From contig NZ_LIVT01000005.1 of assembly GCF_001905905.1 (NCBI RefSeq), forward strand, positions 310,001-374,000: a stretch of 64,000 nucleotides of DNA, read 5' to 3'. The notes beneath the pieces are model-generated. The model did no database searches. It saw only the letters and a list, made by a program, of their open reading frames with translations, and had not been told where the DNA came from. How positions within the stretch are numbered: position 1 is the stretch's first letter; each line of letters starts with the position of its first letter. Origin of the DNA: Streptomyces sp. CB02366 (lineage in GTDB: Bacteria; Actinomycetota; Actinomycetes; Streptomycetales; Streptomycetaceae). Shown piece after piece: positions 1 through 9,218 of the stretch. The position numbers and the translations under genes are program-made.

Positions 1-1374
1 GTCCCGGGGCGGTTCAAGGACTACATCGCGATGCCCAAGTTCAACATGTACCAGTCGCTGCACACCACGGTGATCGGGCCCAGCGGCAAACCCGTCGAAC
101 TGCAGATCCGCACCTTCGACATGCACCGCCGCGCCGAGTACGGCATCGCCGCCCACTGGAAGTACAAGCAGGAGGCCGTCGCCGGCGCCTCCAAGGTGCG
201 CACCGACGTCCCCCGGAACACCGGGCGCGGCCAGGACACCGTCAACGACATGGCGTGGTTGCGCCAGCTCCTGGACTGGCAGAAGGAGACCGAGGACCCC
301 AGCGAGTTCCTGGAGTCCCTGCGCTTCGACCTCTCGCGCAACGAGGTCTTCGTCTTCACGCCGAAGGGCGACGTGATAGCGCTGCCCGCGGGGGCGACCC
401 CCGTCGACTTCGCGTACGCCGTCCACACCGAGGTCGGCCACCGGACCATAGGGGCACGCGTCAACGGGCGGCTCGTCCCGCTCGAATCGACGCTCGACAA
501 CGGAGACCTGGTCGAGGTCTTCACCTCCAAGGCGGCCGGGGCCGGGCCCTCCCGGGACTGGCTCGGCTTCGTCAAGTCGCCGCGCGCCCGCAACAAGATC
601 CGCGCCTGGTTCTCCAAGGAGCGCCGCGACGAGGCCATCGAGCAGGGCAAGGACGCCATCGCGCGCGCCATGCGCAAGCAGAACCTGCCGATCCAGCGCA
701 TCCTGACCGGCGACTCCCTGGTCACCCTGGCCCACGAGATGCGCTATCCCGACATCTCCTCGCTGTACGCGGCGATCGGCGAGGGCCATGTCGCGGCGGC
801 CGGCGTCGTCCAGAAGCTGGTCCAGGCGCTCGGCGGCCACGACGAGGCCAACGAGGACATCGCGGAGTCCACCCCGCCCTCCCACGGCGGTCGCGGCAAG
901 CGCCGCGCCAACGCCGACCCCGGCGTCGTCGTCAAGGGCGTCGAGGACGTCTGGGTCAAACTCGCCCGCTGCTGCACGCCCGTGCCCGGCGACCCGATCA
1001 TCGGCTTCGTCACCCGGGGCAGCGGCGTCTCCGTCCACCGCGCCGACTGCGTCAACGTGGAGTCGCTGTCGCAGCAGCCCGAGCGCATCCTCGACGTCGA
1101 ATGGGCCCCCACCCAGTCCTCGGTCTTCCTGGTCGCCATCCAGGTCGAGGCGCTGGACCGCTCCCGGCTGCTCTCCGACGTCACCCGGATCCTCTCCGAC
1201 CAGCACGTCAACATCCTGTCGGCGGCCGTCCAGACCTCCCGCGACCGGGTGGCCACCTCGCGCTTCACCTTCGAGATGGGCGACCCCAAGCACCTGGGCC
1301 ACGTCCTGAAGGCCGTGCGCGGGGTCGAGGGCGTCTACGACGTCTACCGGGTCACCTCGGCCCGCAGGCCGTAG
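1..1374 (+). CDS. relA: RelA/SpoT (p)ppGpp synthetase/hydrolase, C-terminal part
   Basis: This is the 3' part of a bifunctional Rel protein that makes and degrades the stringent-response alarmone (p)ppGpp. The 5' end lies before the window; the frame is open from base 1. The first visible residues, with KFNMYQSLHTTV and LQIRT, are the end of the synthetase domain. A TGS domain (FVFTPKGDVIALPAGATPVD) follows at about nt 345-530. The Cys-rich ribosome-binding region is near nt 960-1060 (RCCTPVPGD, then HRADC), and an ACT/RRM domain fills the last 80 residues. The gene converges on the DUF349 gene and ends at a long perfect hairpin. I cannot judge the hydrolase domain, which is outside the window. 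Confidence 0.96.
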   Translation, partial: VPGRFKDYIAMPKFNMYQSLHTTVIGPSGKPVELQIRTFDMHRRAEYGIAAHWKYKQEAVAGASKVRTDVPRNTGRGQDTVNDMAWLRQLLDWQKETEDPSEFLESLRFDLSRNEVFVFTPKGDVIALPAGATPVDFAYAVHTEVGHRTIGARVNGRLVPLESTLDNGDLVEVFTSKAAGAGPSRDWLGFVKSPRARNKIRAWFSKERRDEAIEQGKDAIARAMRKQNLPIQRILTGDSLVTLAHEMRYPDISSLYAAIGEGHVAAAGVVQKLVQALGGHDEANEDIAESTPPSHGGRGKRRANADPGVVVKGVEDVWVKLARCCTPVPGDPIIGFVTRGSGVSVHRADCVNVESLSQQPERILDVEWAPTQSSVFLVAIQVEALDRSRLLSDVTRILSDQHVNILSAAVQTSRDRVATSRFTFEMGDPKHLGHVLKAVRGVEGVYDVYRVTSARRP

Positions 1375-1379
1375 CGGAC

Positions 1380-1426
1380 GACGTAGAGGCCCCCGGTACG
1401 CGACGCGTACCGGGGGCCTCTACGTC
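1380..1426. terminator. Bidirectional hairpin between relA and the DUF349 gene
   Basis: A perfect 47-nt inverted repeat centred on base 1403, with about 23 pairs. It starts 6 nt after the relA stop and lies between two convergent genes. There is no clear U-tract, as is common in Streptomyces terminators. Confidence 0.8.
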
Positions 1427-1446
1427 AGCGGCCTTCGGGGTCCGTC

Positions 1447-2676
1447 TCAGCCGCCGAACTCCTCCAGGCCCTTCAGCGCCTGGTCCAGCAGCGCCTGACG
1501 CCCCTCCAGCTCCTTGGCCAGCTTGTCCGCGCGCGCGTTGTCGCCCCGGGCTCGCGCGGTGTCGATCTGGCCGCGCAGCTTGTCCACGGCGGCCTGCAGC
1601 TGACCGGTCAGACCCTCGGCGCGGGCCCGCGCCTCCGGGTTCGTCCGGCGCCACTCGGCCTCCTCGGACTCCAGGAGCGCCCGCTCCACCGCCTGCATCC
1701 GGCCCTCGACCTTGGGACGGGCGTCACGCGGGACGTGGCCGATGGCCTCCCAGCGCTCGTTGATCGACCGGAACGCGGCGCGGGCCGCCTTCAGGTCCTT
1801 CACCGGCACCAGCTTCTCGGCCTCGTCGGCGAGCTCCTCCTTCAGCCTGAGGTTCTCGCCCTGCTCGGCGTCCCGCTCCGCGAAGACCTCGCCGCGGGCG
1901 GCGAAGAAGACGTCCTGGGCGCCGCGGAAGCGGTTCCACAGGTCGTCCTCGGCCTCGCGCTGGGCGCGGCCCGCCGCCTTCCACTCGGTCATCAGGTCGC
2001 GGTAGCGCGCGGCCGTGGCCGCCCAGTCCTGGGAACCGGACAGCGCCTCGGCCTCGGCGACCAGCTTCTCCTTGGCCTTGCGGGCCTCCTCGCGCTGGGC
2101 GTCCAGTGCGGCGAAGTGGGCCTTGCGCCGCTTGGAGAACGCCGAGCGGGCGTGCGAGAAGCGGTGCCACAGCTCGTCGTCCGACTTGCGGTCGAGGCGG
2201 GGGAGACCCTTCCAGGTGTCCACCAGCGCCCGCAGCCGCTCACCGGCCGACCGCCACTGCTCGCTCTTCGCCAGCTCCTCGGCCTCGGCGACCAGCGCCT
2301 CCTTGGCCTGCTTGGCCTCGTCGGCCTGCTTGGCCTTGAGGACCTTGCGCTCCTCGCGCCGCGCCTCGACCGTCGCGACGAGCGCGTCCAGCCGTGTGCG
2401 GAGCGCATCCAGGTCGCCCACCGCATGGTGCTCGTCGACCTGCTGCCGCAGATGGTCGATGGCGGCCGTCGCGTCCTTCGCCGACAGGTCGGTGGTCTTC
2501 ACCCGCCGTTCGAGGAGGCCGATCTCGACCGCCATGCCGTCGTACTTGCGCTCGAAATAGGCCAGAGCCTCCTCGGGGGAACCGGCCTGCCACGATCCGA
2601 CGACCTGCTCGCCCTCGGCTGTACGCACGTACACGGTGCCCGTCTCGTCGACGCGGCCCCACGGGTCGCTGCTCAC
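1447..2676 (-). CDS. DUF349 domain protein
   Basis: A 409-residue, strongly charged, mostly helical protein. It carries repeated DUF349-type units with the pattern (D/E)LW.RF..A...F, for example DELWHRFSHARSAF and DDLWNRFRGAQDVF, and a C-terminal coiled-coil-like tail. The family is common in actinobacteria and has no firmly established biochemical role. The start is a GTG at 2676-2674, because the perfect SD GGAGGAGG lies 4 nt upstream (2681-2688); the open frame continues further upstream but the sequence there looks non-coding. No signal peptide or membrane segment is visible, so it is probably cytoplasmic. Confidence 0.88.
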   Translation of the reverse strand: MSSDPWGRVDETGTVYVRTAEGEQVVGSWQAGSPEEALAYFERKYDGMAVEIGLLERRVKTTDLSAKDATAAIDHLRQQVDEHHAVGDLDALRTRLDALVATVEARREERKVLKAKQADEAKQAKEALVAEAEELAKSEQWRSAGERLRALVDTWKGLPRLDRKSDDELWHRFSHARSAFSKRRKAHFAALDAQREEARKAKEKLVAEAEALSGSQDWAATAARYRDLMTEWKAAGRAQREAEDDLWNRFRGAQDVFFAARGEVFAERDAEQGENLRLKEELADEAEKLVPVKDLKAARAAFRSINERWEAIGHVPRDARPKVEGRMQAVERALLESEEAEWRRTNPEARARAEGLTGQLQAAVDKLRGQIDTARARGDNARADKLAKELEGRQALLDQALKGLEEFGG

Positions 2677-2811
2677 AGCGCCTCCTCCACCTGATGCCTG
2701 CGAGGGGGTTCGCCCCCGGGCATCGTCCACAGTTTCCTGGGGCGGGCACCGCCCGCCCTGCACAACGTCAATCTAGGCGACCGGCCGCCCGGCTGTCCGC
2801 ACTCCGCGAGG

Positions 2812-2856
2812 CCGAAATTATTCGCTCGGGCGGGGAAGGGCCCCCGCCCGAGCGAA
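2812..2856 (-). terminator. Rho-independent terminator of the cyclophilin gene
   Basis: A 15-bp perfect stem (2821-2835 with 2842-2856) and a 6-nt loop. On the minus strand it is followed by TAATTT, and it lies about 30 nt downstream of the cyclophilin stop codon. Confidence 0.82.
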
Positions 2857-2888
2857 GGCCCTTCCCGACGGTCGCCCTCCCGTGCGGC

Positions 2889-3680
2889 TCAGCTCTTCTC
2901 GACGGTCGCCTTCTCCACGGTCACGGCCTTCTTCGGGGCGCCGTCGCCGGCCCCGCCCTCGACGCCGGCCTCGCCGACCTTCTGGACGGCCTTGAGCGAG
3001 GCGTCGTCCATCGTGCCGAACGGGGTGTACGTGGGCGGGAGCTTCGTCTCCTTGTACACCAGGAAGAACTGGCTGCCGCCGGAGTCCGGCTGGCCGGTGT
3101 TGGCCATCGCCACCGTGCCGGGCGGGTAGACGACGGAGCCGTCGGCGCCGGCCTTGCCGAGCGCGTCCAGGTTCTCGTCCGGGATGGTGTAGCCCGGTCC
3201 GCCCGTGCCGTCGCCCTTGGGGTCGCCGCACTGGAGCACGAAGATGCCCTGGGTGGTCAGACGGTGGCACTTGGTGCCGTCGAAGTAGCCCTTGTCGGCG
3301 AGCGCCTTGAAGGAGTTCACCGTCTGCGGGGTCTTCGCCGCCTCCATCGAGAACCCGATGTCGCCCTGGCTCGTCGTGAGCGACATCGTGTACGAGGCCT
3401 TCTTGTCGATCTTCATCGGCGGCAGCGGAGCCTTGCTCTCGCTCTCCGAGGGCTCCGGAGAGGGGCTCTGGCTCGACGCGGTGTCGCTCTTCTTGTCCTT
3501 GTCGTCGTCCTTGCCCGCCACGACGAACGCGCTCACACCCACGACGGCGATCACGGCCACGGAAGCGGCGACGATCGCGGTGATGCGCTTCGTCCGGCGG
3601 CGGGCCTCCTCCCTGCGCTTCTGCTGGCGCTCGAACTTCTCCCGGGCGAGCTGCCGCCGCCGCTGTTCGCTGCTGGACAC
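2889..3680 (-). CDS. Membrane-anchored cyclophilin-type peptidyl-prolyl isomerase
   Basis: A 263-residue protein with a very basic N-terminus (residues 1-32), one membrane segment (about 33-56), a charged Ser/Pro/Glu-rich linker and a cyclophilin domain from about residue 95 to 250. Recognisable cyclophilin elements are FDGTKCHRL, VLQCGDPKGDGTGGPGY, GTVAMANTG, GGSQFFLVY and TPFGTM. The topology puts the isomerase outside the membrane, suggesting a role in folding exported proteins. The GTG start at 3680 has AAGGAG upstream. The gene is single and leftward, followed by its own hairpin; the space to the next rightward gene (3681-3829) must hold divergent promoters. Confidence 0.93.
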   Translation of the reverse strand: MSSSEQRRRQLAREKFERQQKRREEARRRTKRITAIVAASVAVIAVVGVSAFVVAGKDDDKDKKSDTASSQSPSPEPSESESKAPLPPMKIDKKASYTMSLTTSQGDIGFSMEAAKTPQTVNSFKALADKGYFDGTKCHRLTTQGIFVLQCGDPKGDGTGGPGYTIPDENLDALGKAGADGSVVYPPGTVAMANTGQPDSGGSQFFLVYKETKLPPTYTPFGTMDDASLKAVQKVGEAGVEGGAGDGAPKKAVTVEKATVEKS

Positions 3681-3829
3681 CGGTTGGGCTCCTTGTTACG
3701 TCGTGAGGATGAGGGCGTGAGCTGCCCGTACCGTATATGGGTTACCTGTGTGATGAGGAGCGCCGGTAGGCTCTGATCCGCCGCATCCTCCGCCGCGGCC
3801 GCATCCTCCGCCGAACATTAAGGACGATC

Positions 3830-4519
3830 GTGCTCATTGCCGGGTTCCCCGCCGGGGCCTGGGGGACCAATTGCTATCTGGTCGCCCCCGCCGCCGGTGA
3901 GGAGTGCGTGATCATCGACCCGGGCCACCAGGCCGCCCAGGGCGTCGAGGAAGCGCTGAGGAAGCATCGGCTCAAGCCCGTCGCCGTCGTGCTCACCCAC
4001 GGCCACATCGACCACGTCGCCTCGGTGGTCCCCGTCTGCGGCGCCCATGACGTCCCCGCCTGGATCCACCCCGAGGACCGCTACATGATGAGCGACCCGG
4101 AGAAGGCGCTCGGCCGCTCCATCGGGATGCCGCTCATGGGCGAGCTGACCGTGGGGGAGCCGGACGACGTCAAGGAACTGGCCGACGGCTCGAAGCTGAC
4201 CCTGGCCGGCCTGGAGTTCGGCGTCTCGCACGCGCCCGGCCATACCAAGGGGTCGGTGACGTTCGGGATGCCCGAGGCCGCGGACGTTCCGCCGGTCCTC
4301 TTCTCGGGCGACCTGCTCTTCGCCGGCTCCGTCGGACGCACCGACCTGCCCGGCGGCGACCACGCCGAGCTGCTCGAGTCGCTGGCCCGCGTGTGCCTGC
4401 CGCTCGACGACTCGACCGTGGTGCTGTCCGGCCACGGCCCCCAGACGACCATCGGCCGCGAGCGCGCCTCCAACCCGTTCCTGAACGGTCTGGACGCGGC
4501 GCCGCGCCGAGGACTGTAG
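3830..4519 (+). CDS. Metallo-beta-lactamase-fold hydrolase (glyoxalase II-like)
   Basis: A 229-residue cytoplasmic protein of the metallo-hydrolase/glyoxalase II group. The metal motif THGHIDH (about residues 59-65) is intact, followed by HAPGHTKGS and FSGDLLF, which supply the later His and Asp ligands. The closing GHGPQT motif is near the C-terminus. Likely activity is thioester (hydroxyacyl-glutathione or mycothiol-type) hydrolysis; the substrate cannot be told from the sequence. It starts with GTG and lies 17 nt upstream of hisS, so the two are probably co-transcribed, as is common in actinobacteria. Confidence 0.9.
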   Translation: MLIAGFPAGAWGTNCYLVAPAAGEECVIIDPGHQAAQGVEEALRKHRLKPVAVVLTHGHIDHVASVVPVCGAHDVPAWIHPEDRYMMSDPEKALGRSIGMPLMGELTVGEPDDVKELADGSKLTLAGLEFGVSHAPGHTKGSVTFGMPEAADVPPVLFSGDLLFAGSVGRTDLPGGDHAELLESLARVCLPLDDSTVVLSGHGPQTTIGRERASNPFLNGLDAAPRRGL

Positions 4520-4536
4520 ACGAGAGACGTATCCAC

Positions 4537-5799
4537 GTGAGCACCTTTCAGGCCCCCAAGGGCACGTACGATCTGACCCCGCCCCGTTCCGCGACGTTCC
4601 TGGCGGTGCGCGAGGCCATCTCCGCGCCCCTGCGCGACTCCGGCTACGGCTACATCGAGACGCCCGGCTTCGAGAACGTCGAGCTCTTCGCGCGCGGTGT
4701 CGGTGAATCCACCGACATCGTCACCAAGGAGATGTACACCCTCACCACCAAGGGCGGCGACCAGTTGGCGCTGCGACCCGAGGGCACCGCGTCCGTCCTG
4801 CGCGCCGCCCTGGAGGGCAACCTCCACAAGGCGGGGAACCTCCCCGTCAAGCTCTGGTACTCCGGCTCGTACTACCGCTACGAGCGTCCGCAGGCGGGCC
4901 GCTACCGCCACTTCTCGCAGGTCGGCGCGGAGGCCATCGGTACCGAGGACCCGGTCCTGGACGCCGAGCTGATCATCCTCGCCGACCAGGCGTACCGCTC
5001 CCTGGGCCTGCGTCAGTTCCGCATCCTGCTGAACTCGCTGGGCGACAAGGAGTGCCGTCCGGCCTACCGCGAGGCGCTCCAGACCTTCCTGCGCGACCTG
5101 GACCTCGACGAGGAGACCCGCCGCCGCATCGAGATCAACCCGCTGCGCGTCCTGGACGACAAGCGGGCCGACGTGCAGAAGCAGCTCACCGGCGCCCCGA
5201 AGCTCCGCGACCACCTGTGCGACGCGTGCAAGGCGTACCACGAGGAGGTCCGCGCGCTGCTCACGGCGGCCGGGGTCGCGTTCGAGGACGACGAGAAGCT
5301 GGTGCGCGGCCTGGACTACTACACCCGCACCACCTTCGAGTTCGTCCACCACGGTCTCGGCTCGCAGTCGGCGGTGGGCGGCGGCGGGCGGTACGACGGC
5401 CTGTCCGAGATGATCGGCGGCCCCGCGCTGCCGTCCGTGGGCTGGGCGCTCGGGGTGGACCGCACGGTCCTCGCGCTGGAGGCGGAGGGCGTCGAGCTCG
5501 ATCTGCCCGCCCCCACCAGCGTGTACGCGGTCCCGCTCGGCGAGGAGGCCCGCCGGGTGCTGTTCGGCGTCGTCACCGAACTGCGCCGCGCGGGTGTCGC
5601 CGCGGACTTCGCGTTCGGCGGCCGGGGGCTGAAGGGCGCGATGAAGAGCGCCAACCGGTCGGGCGCGCGTTACACCCTGGTGGCGGGCGAGCGCGATCTC
5701 GCCGAGGGAGTCGTCCAGCTCAAGGACATGGAGTCCGGCGAGCAGAGCGCGGTGCCGCTGGCCGAGGCCGTGGCGGAGCTGACGAAGCGGCTCGGCTGA
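4537..5799 (+). CDS. hisS: Histidyl-tRNA synthetase
   Basis: A 420-residue class II aminoacyl-tRNA synthetase that charges tRNA-His. Visible motifs are the N-terminal PKGTYDL, motif 2 around RYERPQAGRYRHFSQ, the histidine signature LVRGLDYYTRTTFE and motif 3 GGGGRYDGL, followed by a C-terminal anticodon-binding domain (FAFGGRGLKGAMKSANR). The GTG at 4537 gives the family N-terminus; the frame is open further upstream but that stretch overlaps the preceding gene. A strong hairpin follows 75 nt after the stop. Confidence 0.97.
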   Translation: MSTFQAPKGTYDLTPPRSATFLAVREAISAPLRDSGYGYIETPGFENVELFARGVGESTDIVTKEMYTLTTKGGDQLALRPEGTASVLRAALEGNLHKAGNLPVKLWYSGSYYRYERPQAGRYRHFSQVGAEAIGTEDPVLDAELIILADQAYRSLGLRQFRILLNSLGDKECRPAYREALQTFLRDLDLDEETRRRIEINPLRVLDDKRADVQKQLTGAPKLRDHLCDACKAYHEEVRALLTAAGVAFEDDEKLVRGLDYYTRTTFEFVHHGLGSQSAVGGGGRYDGLSEMIGGPALPSVGWALGVDRTVLALEAEGVELDLPAPTSVYAVPLGEEARRVLFGVVTELRRAGVAADFAFGGRGLKGAMKSANRSGARYTLVAGERDLAEGVVQLKDMESGEQSAVPLAEAVAELTKRLG

Positions 5800-5874
5800 G
5801 GACCGGGCGGCCCGGCCGGCGGAGCGGTCCGGCCCCGAGGGGCCGGGCGGTTCGGCCGGCCGGACCGTGCACGG

Positions 5875-5914
5875 GGCGCTGCCGCCGGGACCGTCGCGTC
5901 CCGGCGGCAGCGCC
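5875..5914 (+). terminator. hisS terminator
   Basis: A perfect 17-bp stem (5875-5891 with 5898-5914) with a 6-nt loop, followed by the T-rich stretch TTTCCGTCTTCCG. Confidence 0.85.
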
Positions 5915-6171
5915 TTTCCGTCTTCCGTCAACCCGGTGAACGGTGATTCATCCTTGACGGTGCGATCCCTCGGGGGTCGCGCGTGCCCCGCGCCGGGCGT
6001 CCGGTGAGGGGGAGCCGTGCATCGTCCGTCGTCGGGGCCCCGCACCGCCGGGGGCCGGCCCGTCGAGGGCGTTCATCGACGGACATCTTTATGTTCATCG
6101 AACGGTTGTGCCGGGCGGGGGTGCGGCACAATGACCTTGCCCGGTTGACCACTCGGTGATGGAACGGCGAT
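5915..6171 (+). promoter_or_regulatory. Upstream region of the VKOR gene with direct and inverted repeats
   Basis: The 372-base gap 5800-6171 holds the hisS hairpin and then no gene. Near the VKOR gene it contains a direct repeat GTTCATCGA (6071-6079 and 6093-6101, 22 bp apart) and the inverted repeat TTGTGCCG...CGGCACAA (6106-6113 and 6124-6131, 10-bp spacer). Their position, about 40-100 bp upstream of the start codon and in a locally AT-richer stretch, suggests promoter and regulator binding. The regulator is unknown. Confidence 0.45.
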
Positions 6172-6810
6172 ATGACGACTGCAGCGGTAGACCACCCCCT
6201 CTCCTCCGACCAGGACGAGGACGGCGGCAAGCGCGCCTTCGGGGCCGGCCGCGGTCTCGCCCTGCTCCTGGTGATCACCGGCGCGGCCGGAGTGCTGGCC
6301 GCCTGGGTCATCACGATCGACAAGTTCAAGCTGCTGGAGGACCCCTCCTTCACCCCGGGATGCAGCCTCAACCCCGTCGTCGCCTGCGGCAACATCATGA
6401 AGAGCGAGCAGGCGTCGGTGTTCGGGTTCCCCAACCCGGTGCTGGGCCTGGTCACGTACGGCATGGTCGTCGCCATCGGGATGGGGCTGCTCGCCGGCGC
6501 ACGCTTCCGCGGCTGGTTCTGGCTCGGACTGAACGCCGGGACGCTGTTCGGCGTCGGCTTCTGCACCTGGCTCCAGTACCAGTCGCTGTACAACATCAAC
6601 TCGCTCTGCCTGTGGTGCTGCCTGGCCTGGGTCGCCACGATCGTCATGTTCTGCTACGTCACCACCCACAACGTCAAGAACCGCGTCCTGCCGGCCCCGG
6701 CCTGGCTGCGGAACGGGCTCACCGAGTTCCCGTGGGTGCTTCCGGTGCTGTGGATCGGGATCATCGGCATGCTGATCCTGACCCGCTGGTGGGACTTCTG
6801 GACCAGCTGA
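6172..6810 (+). CDS. Vitamin K epoxide reductase (VKOR) family membrane protein
   Basis: A 212-residue integral membrane protein with a short cytoplasmic N-terminus and about five hydrophobic segments. The redox centre CLWC is present in NSLCLWCCLAWV, and the loop cysteine pair lies in PGCSLNPVVACGN. Bacterial VKOR homologues re-oxidise a DsbA-like thiol oxidase using menaquinone, so the expected role is making disulfide bonds in exported proteins. No DsbA-like gene is adjacent. It is preceded by a gap with repeats and stands as a single gene before rarA. Confidence 0.92.
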   Translation: MTTAAVDHPLSSDQDEDGGKRAFGAGRGLALLLVITGAAGVLAAWVITIDKFKLLEDPSFTPGCSLNPVVACGNIMKSEQASVFGFPNPVLGLVTYGMVVAIGMGLLAGARFRGWFWLGLNAGTLFGVGFCTWLQYQSLYNINSLCLWCCLAWVATIVMFCYVTTHNVKNRVLPAPAWLRNGLTEFPWVLPVLWIGIIGMLILTRWWDFWTS

Positions 6811-6932
6811 GTACGGCCCGGGGGACCGGTCCGCCTCCGCGGACCCGCGGGTGGCCGTCGTCTCCGGAGCCGACGAGCGCCTCCGAAAATCCGTAGCTGG
6901 TTCTGTCGGCGGGGTCGCTTACGCTTCATGAC

Positions 6933-8303
6933 GTGGAGCCCGACCTCTTTACCGCAGCAGCCGAAGACCGCCAGGAGAAGGACCCGTCCAGCAGTCCTCT
7001 CGCCGTCCGGATGCGTCCGCGCGTCCTCGACGAGGTGGTCGGCCAGCAGCATCTGCTGAAGCCGGGATCGCCCCTGCGCCGTCTCGTCGGCGAGGGCGTC
7101 GGCGGCCCCGCCGGGGCGTCCTCCGTCATCCTCTGGGGCCCGCCCGGCACCGGTAAGACGACGTTGGCGTACGTGGTCAGCAAGGCCACCAACAAGCGGT
7201 TCGTCGAGCTCTCCGCGATCACCGCGGGCGTCAAGGAGGTCCGGGCCGTCATCGAGGGCGCGCGCCGCGCCACCGGCGGCTTCGGCAAGGAGACCGTCCT
7301 CTTCCTGGACGAGATCCACCGCTTCTCCAAGGCCCAGCAGGACTCCCTCCTCCCCGCCGTGGAGAACCGCTGGGTCACCCTCATCGCCGCCACCACGGAG
7401 AATCCGTACTTCTCGATCATCTCGCCGCTGCTCTCGCGCTCCCTGCTGCTCACCCTGGAGCCGCTGACCGACGACGACCTGCGCTCCCTGCTGCGCCGCG
7501 CGCTCACCGAGGAGCGGGGCCTCGGCGGAGCGGTCGCCCTGCCGGAGGACGCCGAGGCGCATCTGCTGCGCATCGCGGGCGGCGACGCCCGCCGCGCACT
7601 GACGGCGCTGGAGGCCGCGGCGGGCGCGGCCATCGCCACGGGGGAGGCGGAGATCACCCTGGAGACGGTCGAGGCGACCGTGGACCGCGCGGCCGTGAAG
7701 TACGACCGCGACGGCGACCAGCACTACGACGTGGCCAGCGCGCTCATCAAGTCGATCCGCGGCTCCGACGTGGACGCGGCCCTGCACTACCTGGCCCGGA
7801 TGATCGAGGCGGGGGAGGACCCGCGGTTCATCGCCCGGCGGCTGATGATCTCGGCCAGCGAGGACATCGGCCTGGCCGATCCCACCGCTCTGCCGACCGC
7901 GGTGGCCGCCGCCCAGGCGGTGGCCATGATCGGTTTCCCCGAGGCGGCGCTCACCCTCAGCCACGCCACCATCGCCCTGGCGCTCGCCCCCAAGTCCAAC
8001 GCGGCGACGCTGGCGATCTCCGCCGCACAGGACGATGTGCGCAGGGGGCTCGCGGGGCCCGTCCCGGCCCACCTGCGCGACGGCCACTACAAGGGCGCGG
8101 CCAAGCTCGGCCACGCCCAGGGGTACGTCTATCCGCACGACGTGCAGGGCGGTATCGCCGCCCAGCAGTACGCTCCGGACGCGGTGCGCGACCGGCGGTA
8201 CTACACCCCCACCCGCTACGGTGCGGAGGCGCGGTACGCGGACGTGGTCGAGCGGGTCCGCGAGCGCCTCGGCCGCGTCGGCGACGGGTCGGACCCGACG
8301 TAG
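6933..8303 (+). CDS. rarA: Replication-associated recombination protein RarA (AAA+ ATPase)
   Basis: A 456-residue protein of the RarA/MgsA/WRNIP1 family, an AAA+ ATPase acting at stalled replication forks. Walker A is GPPGTGKTT (residues 69-77) and Walker B is LFLDEIH (about 123-129). Other family marks are the TTENP sensor (AATTENPYFSI) and the C-terminal tetramerisation region containing YPHDVQGG. The start is GTG at 6933, giving the family N-terminus. The gene is followed by a short spacer with a run of nine C (8329-8337) before the convergent DUF2470 gene. Confidence 0.95.
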   Translation: MEPDLFTAAAEDRQEKDPSSSPLAVRMRPRVLDEVVGQQHLLKPGSPLRRLVGEGVGGPAGASSVILWGPPGTGKTTLAYVVSKATNKRFVELSAITAGVKEVRAVIEGARRATGGFGKETVLFLDEIHRFSKAQQDSLLPAVENRWVTLIAATTENPYFSIISPLLSRSLLLTLEPLTDDDLRSLLRRALTEERGLGGAVALPEDAEAHLLRIAGGDARRALTALEAAAGAAIATGEAEITLETVEATVDRAAVKYDRDGDQHYDVASALIKSIRGSDVDAALHYLARMIEAGEDPRFIARRLMISASEDIGLADPTALPTAVAAAQAVAMIGFPEAALTLSHATIALALAPKSNAATLAISAAQDDVRRGLAGPVPAHLRDGHYKGAAKLGHAQGYVYPHDVQGGIAAQQYAPDAVRDRRYYTPTRYGAEARYADVVERVRERLGRVGDGSDPT

Positions 8304-8367
8304 GGCGACCGGCTCACCCCTCGTGACACCCCCCCCCGCTGGCCCGGCGGCCCCGGGGAGGACCGGC

Positions 8368-9204
8368 TCAGAGCGCCGCCGCCTCGAAGAGGGTGTGCAG
8401 GGCGCGGCGCAGCTCCGTGACGTCGCGCACCGGCTCGGGGAAGTCGAAGCGGGCGTCGAAGCAGGAGCCCCGGCCCTCGATGAAGCGGACCCGCAGCCCG
8501 AAGCGGTCCAGTGCCAGGGGCACGGCGTTCGGCCGGTCCGGCCTGTGGGCGGGGGCGGCGCGCTCGCCCAGCAGCCCGCCCAAGGCGCGCATCCGCTCGT
8601 CGTGGGAGGAGGCCAGGTGCTGGAGCAGCTCCGCCTCGTGGGCGGCCAGCGGATCGGGGACCGCGTCCCGGAAGTCCTCCGCCTCGACGTCCTCGGCGCC
8701 CCAGAGGTCGTCCACGTACGCCTCGCCGAACTCCAGGCGCAGAGCCATCCGGCCGGGCCCGGCGATGCCGGGGACGCAGGTGAGCCAGCCGGAGATCCAG
8801 GCGCGGCCCCGGACGCGGTGCGGTACGGAGACCGGGGCGACGTCCGTGATCTCCAGCACGGCGGTCACCTCGTCGTCCTGCGCGTGCGTCGCGGCCCGCA
8901 CGGCCGGGGAATTCGCCGGGAATTCGAGGAACACGTCGCCTTCGGGCCCCACGTGCCTGCTGTCCGGGAGCAGCGGCTCCGCACGGGCCGGATCCAGCCC
9001 CGGTACGACGAGCAGCGCGGAGCAGGTACTCTGTACGAGAGTTCGTGTGCGCTCGGCTGCTGACGGCATCCGAGTGTTTTCTGGCCCGCTGGGACGCGGC
9101 TGACCACGATCTGATCGGCCTTCCGTCGTAGCAGCATCCTCCTTCGAGGTGCTGCCGCTGTCTGTGCTGTCCGTGACGTGAGTGGTGTTCCCAGGGCGAG
9201 ACAT
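8368..9204 (-). CDS. DUF2470 (HugZ-like) protein under an iron box
   Basis: A 278-residue protein. Residues 1-45 are polar and probably disordered. The middle (about 57-165) resembles the split-barrel flavin/haem-binding fold of HugZ and PNPOx-like proteins, and the C-terminal part (about 185-275) matches the DUF2470 pattern, AHEAELLQHLASSHDERM. Relatives include HugZ-type haem-degrading or haem-handling proteins; that function is inferred here. The ATG at 9204 is chosen because AAGGAG lies just upstream; an internal Met46 lacks an SD. A near-consensus iron box sits immediately before the SD, so repression by the DmdR1/IdeR-type regulator under iron-replete conditions is expected. Confidence 0.75.
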   Translation of the reverse strand: MSRPGNTTHVTDSTDSGSTSKEDAATTEGRSDRGQPRPSGPENTRMPSAAERTRTLVQSTCSALLVVPGLDPARAEPLLPDSRHVGPEGDVFLEFPANSPAVRAATHAQDDEVTAVLEITDVAPVSVPHRVRGRAWISGWLTCVPGIAGPGRMALRLEFGEAYVDDLWGAEDVEAEDFRDAVPDPLAAHEAELLQHLASSHDERMRALGGLLGERAAPAHRPDRPNAVPLALDRFGLRVRFIEGRGSCFDARFDFPEPVRDVTELRRALHTLFEAAAL

Positions 9205-9218
9205 GCGATCTCCTTGAG

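Noticed and set aside
6933..8303. RuvB or DnaX clamp-loader instead of RarA
   Set aside because: The TTENP sensor and YPHDVQGG motif identify RarA.
8329..8337. A run of nine C as a phase-variable tract
   Set aside because: It lies between the stops of two convergent genes and cannot shift any reading frame.
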